A DNA stretch of 64,000 bases from Gemmatimonadota bacterium (GTDB lineage Bacteria; Gemmatimonadota; Gemmatimonadetes; Longimicrobiales; Gaopeijiaceae), in NCBI GenBank assembly GCA_022560615.1, contig JADFSR010000007.1, positions 1-64,000 on the forward strand, given 5' to 3'. Each line of letters begins with the position of its first letter. Positions within the stretch are counted from its first letter, which is position 1. Shown piece by piece: positions 54,500-62,512 of the stretch. The notes under the pieces were generated by a model. The model saw only the letters and a program-made list of their open reading frames with translations. It was not told where the DNA came from and ran no database searches. The translations under genes were made by a program, and so were the position numbers.

Positions 54500-55504
54500 G
54501 TGATTCCCGCTCCGAACCCCCTTCAGCGGTTCCTCGATCACCAGCGGGTGGTGGTCCTGGACGGTGGTTTCGCGACCGAGTTGGAACGCCGAGGCGCGGT
54601 GCTCGACTCCGCGCTCTGGTCGGCCCAACTGCTCCTGGACGATCCAGGCGCGCTGGTGGAAGTCCACCGCTCCTTTTTGGAGGCCGGCGCCGACTGCATC
54701 GCGACTGCGACGTACCAGGCGAGCTTCGAGGCCTTCGAGGCCGTGGGAGTGCGCCGTGGCGAGGCGGAGCGGCTCATGCTCGGCTCCGTGGCGCTGGCCA
54801 CCCGGGCGGTTGACGACTTTTGGGCAATTGGCGAGAACCGAGCGGATCGACTTCGGCCGCTGGTCGCAGCGAGCCTCGGACCCTACGGGGCGTTTCTCGC
54901 GGACGGGTCGGAGTATGATGGGCGCTACGGCGTGGGGCGCGACGTGCTCGAACGCTTCCATCGGGACCGTTTTCGCGTCATGGCTTCGTCCGCGGCGGAC
55001 CTGATCGCTTTCGAGACGATTCCTTCGTTTGCCGAGGCCGAGGTGATTTTGCAGCTCCTCGATGAGACCCCCGACGTGTGGGCGTGGCTCAGCTTCAGCT
55101 GCCGAGACGGAGAGCACCTCAACGACGGGACCCCGATCCGGGACGTCGTGGCGGTGTGTGCGGAAACAGACCGAATCGCTGCGGTCGGAGTGAACTGTAC
55201 GCCACCGCGCTTCATGGCCGAGCTGATCTCCGAGATCCGCGCCGAAACGGGCCTGCCGGTGGCCGTCTATCCGAATTCGGGCGAAGCGTACGACGCGTCG
55301 TCGAAGAGTTGGAGCCGCGGCTCAGGCGGCACGGGGCTCGTCGGTACCGAGTTCGGTGGCGGGAAGGATGGTGGGACCCGTGACGCTTGGGGCGAAGCCG
55401 CAGCCGAGTGGGTCGAAGCAGGCGCCAGCCTCGTGGGAGGCTGCTGCCGTGTGACCGCCTCGGACATCTCCGGTGTGCGCAGCCGAGTGGTATCGCTCGG
55501 ATGA
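54500..55504 (+). CDS. mmuM: Homocysteine S-methyltransferase
   Basis: 334 residues from GTG 54500. N-terminal V-V-L-D-G-G-F-A-T-E-L-E and F-E-T-I-P-S-F-A-E-A-E fit the barrel. The zinc ligands are C in A-V-G-V-N-C and the pair in L-V-G-G-C-C-R. It transfers methyl from S-methylmethionine or SAM to homocysteine, making methionine. An extra Gly/Ser-rich loop (R-G-S-G-G-T-G ... G-G-G-K-D-G-G) is inserted before the last segment. Confidence 0.9.
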   Translation: MIPAPNPLQRFLDHQRVVVLDGGFATELERRGAVLDSALWSAQLLLDDPGALVEVHRSFLEAGADCIATATYQASFEAFEAVGVRRGEAERLMLGSVALATRAVDDFWAIGENRADRLRPLVAASLGPYGAFLADGSEYDGRYGVGRDVLERFHRDRFRVMASSAADLIAFETIPSFAEAEVILQLLDETPDVWAWLSFSCRDGEHLNDGTPIRDVVAVCAETDRIAAVGVNCTPPRFMAELISEIRAETGLPVAVYPNSGEAYDASSKSWSRGSGGTGLVGTEFGGGKDGGTRDAWGEAAAEWVEAGASLVGGCCRVTASDISGVRSRVVSLG

Positions 55505-55637
55505 TGAGATAGTTGGCTGAACCCTTGCCCGGCTCAAAGCCCCCGGTCTAGTGTGAGTGGGAGGGGGCGTCTCGCCCTCCACGTTGACACCTGTAAAACC
55601 GGTCATCACGGCCATCGCCGTGCCCTGAGAGAATCCC

Positions 55638-58259
55638 ATGAAAGCGTACCTCCCCTTCCGTCGTCTCTTCCTGGTCCTGCTCACGCTGACGTTTTGTTTT
55701 CCGGCGTGGACCGCAGCTCAGCAGATCCCGTCGCCTGAGCAGTTCTTCGGTCATCAGATGGGTGCGGACCGTCAGCTGGCTCGCTGGGACAAGCTCGTCG
55801 AGTACTACGACATGATCGGCGAGCGCAGCGACCGGGTGCAGGTCGTGCACATGGGCCCGAGCACGTTGGGGAATCCGTTTCTATCGATCTTCGTGTCATC
55901 GCCCGAGAACCTGGCGAATCTCGACGAGATCAAGCGCATGAACGCGATCCTACAGGACCCGCGAGAGCACTCACAGGCGGAGATCGACAACGCGATCGAG
56001 AACAGCAAGGTCGTCTTCGTTCAGTCGTACGGGCTGCACTCGACCGAAGTCGCTGGGAGTCAGTCCGCGGCGGAAGTCATGTACGACTTCGCCACCAGAG
56101 ATGACGACGGGATCAACGAGATCCTGGACAACACCGTCTCCATCCTGATTCCTGCGTTCAATCCGGACGGCAATATCATCGTGACCGACTGGTACAACCG
56201 CTGGGTCGGTACCGAATACGAGGGGTCGGGACCCCCGGAGCTCTATCACCACTTCATCGGCCACGACAACAACCGTGACGCGTTCATGCAGAACACGATC
56301 GAGTCGTATTATGGCGCCGAGATCTTGTTCCGGGAGTGGGTTCCACAGGCCTACATCGATCATCACCAGATGGGCCCGTACACGGCCCGCATCTATTTGC
56401 CTCCGTACGCCGAGCCGATTCGACCTGAGGGCGATCCGTTGGTGTGGCGCGAGATGGCGTGGTACGGCGCGCACATGGCGTACAAGATGGAGGAGGCGGA
56501 GCTCGACGGCGCGATCGGAGCGGCGATCTACTCCGGCTGGGGTCACTTCGGCTTCCACTGGATTACGCCGTTCCACAACATCGCTGGCATGCTTACGGAA
56601 TCGGCGAGCGCCCGACTCGCGACGCCTCTGTACGTGCATCCAGATCAGTTGGGTGGATCGCGCCAGCTACCCGAGTACGCAGAGCAGACCACGTTCCCGA
56701 GCCCGTGGCCCGGAGGCTGGTGGCACGTGCGAGATATTGTGGACCGCCAGATCATCGCAACCTTTTCGCCATTGGAACTAGCGGCTAAGAACCGCGAGAC
56801 CGTTTTGCGGAATGCGTACAACAAGGCGAGCCGGCAGACACGCAGGGGCATGGAGGGCGCTACCAAGGCGTATGTGATTTCCGCCGATCAGCACGACCCG
56901 CTCACCATGATGAAGATGGTGAACAAGCTGCTTCTACAGGGCATCACCGTGGAGCGTTCGGATGTCGGCTTCACGCACGAACGCTACGTCTACGATGCGG
57001 GCTCGTACGTGGTGTCGATGGCGCAGCCGAAGCGCGGACTGATCCGTTGGCTGCTCGGGCAGACCTACTACCCCGACAACAGCTTCACGCGCGATCGAGA
57101 TGGAAGCCCGATCCGCCCGTACGACATGTCCGGGGACGTGATCTCCGAGTTCATGGGTGTGGACGTCGATCCGGTCGGGACAGCGATCGAGGCTCCGCTC
57201 ACGGTGGTCCGCGACCTCGTCGAGCCGAGGGGCGAGGTCTCTCTGGGTCAGCACGGGTATGTGATCGACGGCGCTCTGAACGATGCGTTCACGGCCGTAA
57301 ACCTACTCTTCGATGCGGGCGCGAACGTCTGGCGTGTGGACCAGGACGGGGCCGGTGTGAAGGCGGGTGACTTCATCGTCGGTGCGGGCACAGCCGCGGC
57401 CACGATTCGGGAGATCGCCACGGAGACCGGTGTGGACTTCATGTCACTCGATACTGACGCCTCCGGCGTGAGCCATCCTCTGAGCCGGCAGCGGATCGGC
57501 ATGTATCAGCGCTATTACGGCGGAAACATGGACGAGGGTTGGACGCGTTTGCTGCTCGAGGACTTCGAGTTCGAGTACACGAGCCTCTTCGATCGCCATA
57601 TCCTGGAAGGTGACCTGCACGAGAAGTGGGACGTCATCGTCCTACCCGCCGACAGCAAGGACATGATGACCGGAATGCGTGAGGGCGGCGGCGGTCGCGG
57701 TGGCGACCCGAACCAGACGCCGCCCGAGTACCGGAGTGGGTTCGGGCAAGCGGGCATTGACGAACTCGAGGCGTTCGTGGAGAACGGCGGCACGCTGGTC
57801 ACGTTCGCGCAGGCCGGTGATCTACCGATAGACGAGTTCGAGCTTCCGATCCGTAACGCGGTCGCAGGGATGTGGGGCAACGAGTTCTGGGCCCCTGGCT
57901 CGACGCTCAAGGTCGACGTCGACACGTCGAGCCCGTTCGCGTACGGCATGCCCGAGAATGCGCTGGCTACGTACTTGGCTGGTGGTCAGGTCTACGAGAC
58001 GGTGGCGGGGGCACGAAGCTCGGACGTGCACCGGATCGTCACCTACATCGATCGGGACATCCTTCAGAGCGGTTGGTTGCTCGGCGAGGAAGCCATCGCC
58101 GACAAGGCGGCGGTCGTCTCCGTGGAACACGGTGAGGGCACGGTGTTGCTGATCGGGTTTCGGGCACAGCATCGGGCGCAGACCCACGGCACTTTCAAGC
58201 TGTTCTTCAACGCGCTGGTCAACGGTCGTATACATGTGGGTGTGGCGGCAGCGGGGTGA
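55638..58259 (+). CDS. Secreted M14-family zinc carboxypeptidase
   Basis: 873 residues. A signal peptide (R-R-L-F-L-V-L-L-T-L-T-F-C-F-P-A-W-T-A-A-Q) precedes the M14 domain. Zinc motif Y-G-L-H-S-T-E (H134, E137) and later D-H-H-Q-M-G and N-P-D-G-N are the family landmarks. A long C-terminal region (about 430-870) includes class I glutamine amidotransferase-like segments. Large M14 proteins of this type are common in marine degraders, where they release amino acids from peptides outside the cell. It overlaps the next gene by 4 bp. Confidence 0.88.
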   Translation: MKAYLPFRRLFLVLLTLTFCFPAWTAAQQIPSPEQFFGHQMGADRQLARWDKLVEYYDMIGERSDRVQVVHMGPSTLGNPFLSIFVSSPENLANLDEIKRMNAILQDPREHSQAEIDNAIENSKVVFVQSYGLHSTEVAGSQSAAEVMYDFATRDDDGINEILDNTVSILIPAFNPDGNIIVTDWYNRWVGTEYEGSGPPELYHHFIGHDNNRDAFMQNTIESYYGAEILFREWVPQAYIDHHQMGPYTARIYLPPYAEPIRPEGDPLVWREMAWYGAHMAYKMEEAELDGAIGAAIYSGWGHFGFHWITPFHNIAGMLTESASARLATPLYVHPDQLGGSRQLPEYAEQTTFPSPWPGGWWHVRDIVDRQIIATFSPLELAAKNRETVLRNAYNKASRQTRRGMEGATKAYVISADQHDPLTMMKMVNKLLLQGITVERSDVGFTHERYVYDAGSYVVSMAQPKRGLIRWLLGQTYYPDNSFTRDRDGSPIRPYDMSGDVISEFMGVDVDPVGTAIEAPLTVVRDLVEPRGEVSLGQHGYVIDGALNDAFTAVNLLFDAGANVWRVDQDGAGVKAGDFIVGAGTAAATIREIATETGVDFMSLDTDASGVSHPLSRQRIGMYQRYYGGNMDEGWTRLLLEDFEFEYTSLFDRHILEGDLHEKWDVIVLPADSKDMMTGMREGGGGRGGDPNQTPPEYRSGFGQAGIDELEAFVENGGTLVTFAQAGDLPIDEFELPIRNAVAGMWGNEFWAPGSTLKVDVDTSSPFAYGMPENALATYLAGGQVYETVAGARSSDVHRIVTYIDRDILQSGWLLGEEAIADKAAVVSVEHGEGTVLLIGFRAQHRAQTHGTFKLFFNALVNGRIHVGVAAAG

Positions 58260-58813
58260 GCACGATGGTCGTGTGGCGAATGATCACGCTTGTGGGACTC
58301 TTGGTCGCTTCGCTTTTGTCAGCGCCCGGGTCTTCGGAGGCTCAGACGCTCGGTCGGGCGGAGCTTCTCTCCGCGTCCAGGGACATCATGAGCGCTGCGC
58401 GCTACGTGGCGCTTGCGACGGTCGATGAAGAGGGCCGGCCGGCCGTGCGAGCTATGGACGCAGCGGCTCCCGACGACGACATGACGGTCTGGCTCGCGAC
58501 GAACCCGCGCAGCCGGAAGGTCAGCCAGATCCGCGCCGAGCCGCGGGTCGCCCTCTACTACCTCGACGCGGACGGACCCGGCTACGTCACCCTCGTCGGT
58601 ACCGCGCGCTTGATCGACGAACCAGCACAAAAGGCGCGCCATTGGAAGGAGTCGTGGACTCCCTTCTACACGGACCGGGACGAGAGCGTGCTCCTCATCC
58701 AGGTGACGCCACTCTGGCTGGAGGTTGTTTCCGTTCCGCACGGGGTGAACGGAGATCCTGAGACCTGGCGTGCCGACATCGTGGAGTTCGTGCCGGGCAG
58801 CTCCGGCCGCTAG
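58256..58813 (+). CDS. Exported pyridoxamine 5'-phosphate oxidase-fold protein
   Basis: 185 residues from GTG 58256 (ATG 58265 possible). A signal peptide (M-I-T-L-V-G-L-L-V-A-S-L-L-S-A ... S-S-E-A-Q) precedes the split-barrel: A-R-Y-V-A-L-A-T-V-D-E-E-G-R-P-A-V-R, V-W-L-A-T-N-P-R-S-R-K-V and V-A-L-Y-Y-L-D. Family members bind FMN or F420, which is unusual outside the cytosol unless Tat exported, and no RR is present. It is coupled to the peptidase gene. Confidence 0.8.
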   Translation: MSTMVVWRMITLVGLLVASLLSAPGSSEAQTLGRAELLSASRDIMSAARYVALATVDEEGRPAVRAMDAAAPDDDMTVWLATNPRSRKVSQIRAEPRVALYYLDADGPGYVTLVGTARLIDEPAQKARHWKESWTPFYTDRDESVLLIQVTPLWLEVVSVPHGVNGDPETWRADIVEFVPGSSGR

Positions 58814-58844
58814 TTGCTAGTCAGGACGTTCCGCGACACCCACC

Positions 58845-59393
58845 ATGGCCACAGACCTACCGTTCGACCCCACCGCGCTCGATCCCAGGCTGGTCTTCGA
58901 GACGCTGGCCGAGCTCCGTGAGCGGCCACCGTCGGGCGACCGCTCGTCCGCGGGGTGCGTGGCCGCGATCATCGCGATTGTTGCGTTCGTCTTCATGCCC
59001 GTCATCTCCCGCATTCCGGGTCTGAACTCCGCGGTGTTGCTCGGCATCGGCGCTGCGCTGCTCGCCGTGGCGATCGTGGGAGGGCTCGTCGGCATCTTCG
59101 GCGGTGGCTTCGTCGCGGGTGCGATCAGCACGGATGTCGAAGATGCGATCGGACAGCTGCTCGGGACTTTTCCGAATGGAGACCCCGCCGTGATACGCGA
59201 GTCGGCGCTGCGTATCCTCGAGGGATCGACCATCAGTACCGGTCCCGCCACGGTTGCTACATTCGACCGGCACGAAGTAGCGGACCGCCTCGGTGATGCA
59301 CTGTCCTACGTGATCGCGGTCGAGCGCCTGCTTCTCGAGCACCGCGAGATCTATCCGGTCTTCACCCCCCCTCCTCGACCGTCACGCGGATAA
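58845..59393 (+). CDS. Hypothetical membrane protein
   Basis: 182 residues. Two TM helices (C-V-A-A-I-I-A-I-V-A-F-V-F-M-P-V-I and L-L-G-I-G-A-A-L-L-A-V-A-I-V-G-G-L) are flanked by a soluble N-terminus and an alpha-helical C-terminus. No family recognised. Its last 32 bp overlap the 3' end of the convergent PPIase gene. Confidence 0.6.
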   Translation: MATDLPFDPTALDPRLVFETLAELRERPPSGDRSSAGCVAAIIAIVAFVFMPVISRIPGLNSAVLLGIGAALLAVAIVGGLVGIFGGGFVAGAISTDVEDAIGQLLGTFPNGDPAVIRESALRILEGSTISTGPATVATFDRHEVADRLGDALSYVIAVERLLLEHREIYPVFTPPPRPSRG

Positions 59394-60042
59394 TCTTCGT
59401 CAGCTCCCCGAATTCGGCGTCCAGGTATTCGTTGCCCCGCGCCTGCGCCATTGCCGCGTACGGGCCTGAGCCCCGGGGTGGCCCGTCGCCGTACTCGGCG
59501 TAGAAGGCGTCGACCACCTCCATGCCCTCGATGACCTCACCGATGGGGGAGAAGCCTTCTTCGTCGAGCCCCGCGTTGTCCCGATAGTTGACGAAGACCT
59601 CGGTCGTGCGCGTGTGCAAACCACCCTTGGCGAAGGTGACGCGGCCCCGGCTGTTCGTTTCCACGACGGGATCGTCGACGATGAACTGCGTCTTCCAGGC
59701 CTGGCTGACGTACGGATCCGCATTGATGCCGAACTGCGCCATGAAGCCGTCAATGACGCGGTATGCTCGCGAGTCGTCGAAGAAACCGTTCTTGGCGAGG
59801 TTGTAGAAGCGATCAACACCCAGGGGAGCCCAGTCGCGGTGCAGCTCGAGGACGAACTCACCGACGCTCGTCTCGAAACGCGCTCGGAACGTCGCCGGCG
59901 CGGTCTCGGTGAACCGAGCAGGCCGAAGCAGCGGGTTTGGAGGCTGGCTCGGCTCGGCATCGTCGGCGTCGCCTCCGCACATCGCCAGGAGCATGGGAAG
60001 CAGGATGAGCGAGCAGGCGGTGCTGGCGAATCTACGGGTCAC
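59362..60042 (-). CDS. Cyclophilin-type peptidyl-prolyl isomerase lipoprotein
   Basis: 226 residues from GTG 60042. The start gives [14 protein letters not shown], a lipoprotein signal with Cys near 22. The cyclophilin domain follows: [35 protein letters not shown] and [15 protein letters not shown]. It assists folding of exported proteins at the periplasmic face. Confidence 0.9.
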   Translation of the reverse strand: MTRRFASTACSLILLPMLLAMCGGDADDAEPSQPPNPLLRPARFTETAPATFRARFETSVGEFVLELHRDWAPLGVDRFYNLAKNGFFDDSRAYRVIDGFMAQFGINADPYVSQAWKTQFIVDDPVVETNSRGRVTFAKGGLHTRTTEVFVNYRDNAGLDEEGFSPIGEVIEGMEVVDAFYAEYGDGPPRGSGPYAAMAQARGNEYLDAEFGELTKIIRVTVEEGG

Positions 60043-60178
60043 AGGAGGCTCCGGGTTGGTATGTCCGACTCTCCATGTGCGCCGGAGGCCGAGCCGCGTC
60101 AAGGCACAAACCTTGCGGCTGGCGGAGCGTCTTGGGATGCTACGCGTCCCGCCGCAGACCCGACCCCGAGTGACCGTC

Positions 60179-61243
60179 ATGATCGACTTGAGAAGCGATA
60201 CCGTCACGAAGCCGACCGAAGCGATGCGCGCCGCGATGGCGGCGGCCGAGGTAGGCGACGACGTGTACGGAGACGACCCGACGGTGAAGGCGTTGGAGGC
60301 GCGCACCGCAGAGCTGCTGGGCAAAGAGGACGCGGTCTTCGTGCCGACGGGCAGCATGTCGAATCAGATCGCGATCCGGACGCACACCGAACCCGGCGAC
60401 CTGGTGCTCATCGACCGGGCCGCGCACATCATCCGAGCGGAAGGGGGCGCCGCGGCGGCACTCAGCGGTGTGACCATGAAGCCGCTGACAGGCGCCCGTG
60501 GGATATTCAGCACGGACGATGTGGACGCGTCTCTCGAGCCGGACCATCCGTTCAACCCTTCGACGCTCAGCCCGCAAGCGAGGCTGCTGTGCGTGGAGAA
60601 CACTCACAACGGAGGTGGGGGCGCGGTGTGGCCGCTCGCGGATGTGCAGGCAGTCTGTGAAGCAGCGCGGCGTCACGCGCTCGCGACGCATCTGGACGGA
60701 GCCCGTCTGTGGCACGCGACAGCAGCTTCGGGTGTGTCTGAACGAGACTATGCGGCGCCGTTCGACACTGTGAATGTGTGCTTCAGCAAGGCGCTCGGCG
60801 CGCCGGTGGGCTCGGCGCTCGCTGGCACGAGAGAGTTGATCACGCGCGCTCGGCGCTTCAAGCAACAGTTCGGTGGCGGGTTCCGGCAGGCGGGCATCAT
60901 CGCTGCCGGTGCGCTGCACGCACTCGAGCATCACCGGCAGGATTTGGCCCAGGACGTCGAGCACGCCCGGTTGCTCGCGGAGGGGATCGCCGGCATGGAT
61001 GGGATGAGTGTCGACCTCGCTTCCGTGCAGTCCAACATCGTGCGCTTCGAGATCACGGTGATGGACGCGGGCCTTTTCGCCACATGTTGCCATGAACGTG
61101 GTGTCCACATGCTGCCCAATGGTGAGCACGGTCTGCGGGCAGTGACTCACCGCGACGTAAGTCGGGACGACGTTGTCACGTCGCTAGGGGTCATGGCGTC
61201 CGTGCTGGCGACCGCAGAGGCCGAGGTCGTCGAGCGCCTTTGA
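60179..61243 (+). CDS. Low-specificity L-threonine aldolase
   Basis: 354 residues from ATG 60179 (GTG 60170 in frame). [13 protein letters not shown] is the family N-terminus. [10 protein letters not shown] and the PLP lysine in [13 protein letters not shown] are intact, as is E-N-T-H-N. It splits threonine to glycine and acetaldehyde. Confidence 0.92.
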   Translation: MIDLRSDTVTKPTEAMRAAMAAAEVGDDVYGDDPTVKALEARTAELLGKEDAVFVPTGSMSNQIAIRTHTEPGDLVLIDRAAHIIRAEGGAAAALSGVTMKPLTGARGIFSTDDVDASLEPDHPFNPSTLSPQARLLCVENTHNGGGGAVWPLADVQAVCEAARRHALATHLDGARLWHATAASGVSERDYAAPFDTVNVCFSKALGAPVGSALAGTRELITRARRFKQQFGGGFRQAGIIAAGALHALEHHRQDLAQDVEHARLLAEGIAGMDGMSVDLASVQSNIVRFEITVMDAGLFATCCHERGVHMLPNGEHGLRAVTHRDVSRDDVVTSLGVMASVLATAEAEVVERL

Positions 61244-61292
61244 CGATGAGGACGGACAGATACGGGTCGATTCCCGGGGGGGGGGTGACACG

Positions 61293-61820
61293 GTGACCTA
61301 CGAGCGCTGGTCCGTCATGCGAGCCCGGGAGACTTCCTAGAGCGGGCAGAGTCATGGCTCCTGGCCCGTGAGGCCGAGCACAACCTCCACTTGAGTCTGG
61401 CTTATGCGCGTAGGGACGCCGGAACCGCCGGTGCCGACGTGCTCTTCGGCACGGTGGAGCAGGACGGTGACGTCGTGGGATGTGCGATCCGCACCCCCCT
61501 CACAAACTGCTGATCACCTCGATCCCGTTGGAGGCGGCCGGGGACATCGTCGAGAGGATCGCCGAAGTCTACGATCAGATCCCCGCTGTACTCGGACCGG
61601 ACGACTCCGCCGAAGCCGTCGCGTCGGCGTGGATCGCGCTGAAGGGCGGCGGCTGGGAAACCGGCATGCGGGGCATGCCTTCTTGCTCGAGCAAGGCCTG
61701 AGCTTCTGCGTGTTGTACACCGACCTCTCGAACCCGACGTCGAACGCGATCTACCTGAGGATCGGGTACAACCCCATCGCGGACGTTGGAGACGTCGACA
61801 TCGTTTCCGGCCCTCGCTGA
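61293..61820 (+). pseudogene. Degraded GNAT acetyltransferase
   Basis: A GNAT sequence is spread over several frames. It starts V-T-Y-E-R-W-S-V at 61293, shifts near 61340 to D-F-L-E-R-A-E-S-W-L-L-A-R-E-A-E-H-N, then to H-K-L-L-I-T-S-I-P-L-E-A and W-E-T-G-M-R-G-M, and after a jump to F-L-L-E-Q-G-L-S-F-C-V-L-Y-T-D-L, ending N-P-T-S-N-A-I-Y-L-R-I-G-Y at 61820. The central acetyl-CoA-binding segment is deleted. A 10-G run lies just upstream (61276-61285). Confidence 0.7.
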
Positions 61821-61831
61821 CGGCAGTCGAG

Positions 61832-62419
61832 CTACGCGTCTCGCGTGGGAATGTATCGTGGCACGCTCGCCCTATACGCCTCGTACTCCTCGCCGAATCG
61901 CTCGGCGAGCTCCTTCTCCTCGATCACGACGACCGCATGGATGCCCGGGATCGTGAGCAGGGCGAGGATGTAGCCGCCGAGGTAGTTGGCGAATGCCGCG
62001 TACGCGAGCGTGCCGAGCGCGATCTCCACGTACCGTGGGTGACGGATGACGGCGTAGATCCCCTGGTTGAGCAGCTTGCCGCCCGAGCCGTCCGCGTCGA
62101 GTTCAGGGACTCCCGCGAGAATCCCAAAGCTCAGGTACTTCGCGCGCAGGATCGCGAGCCAGATCGCAGGGATGATGAGGACCGCGGCCACGCCGACCAT
62201 GATCCAACTCGTGCCGAGGTCGGTGAGCACCAACGCGTCACGGACCGCGAACAGCCCCACGACGCTGCCGAGGAAGAGCACGGTCATCACGGTGTATGTG
62301 ATCGGTTTGCCGATCTTCCGCCAGAAACCGACGAACGGGTGGATCACGTACCACCACACGATCGCGGGCGGGAGACTGATCACGAGAAGCACAGCGATGA
62401 CGTAGCGGGCGGTCGACAT
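61832..62419 (-). CDS. Isoprenylcysteine carboxyl methyltransferase-family membrane protein
   Basis: 195 residues, about five TM helices. The family motif is G-I-Y-A-V-I-R-H-P-R-Y-V-E, with a following acidic helix I-E-E-K-E-L-A-E-R-F-G-E-E-Y. SAM-dependent membrane methyltransferase of unknown substrate. Monocistronic, divergent from the S9 peptidase. Confidence 0.8.
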   Translation of the reverse strand: MSTARYVIAVLLVISLPPAIVWWYVIHPFVGFWRKIGKPITYTVMTVLFLGSVVGLFAVRDALVLTDLGTSWIMVGVAAVLIIPAIWLAILRAKYLSFGILAGVPELDADGSGGKLLNQGIYAVIRHPRYVEIALGTLAYAAFANYLGGYILALLTIPGIHAVVVIEEKELAERFGEEYEAYRASVPRYIPTRDA

Positions 62420-62482
62420 CTGCTCGCTCCCCCTCGGAGAGTCTTGTGCGGCGGCTTTGGAAGATAGACCCTGCTGCTTCCA

Positions 62483-62508
62483 GGTAACTAGGAGAAGTAA
62501 CTAGGAGA
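62483..62508 (+). repeat. Tandem 13-bp duplication containing the ribosome site
   Basis: GTAACTAGGAGA occurs twice (62484-62495 and 62497-62508), four bases before the peptidase ATG. Each unit contains an AGGAG. The duplication gives two ribosome sites in tandem; only the second is at useful spacing. Confidence 0.8.
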
Positions 62509-62512
62509 CCCC

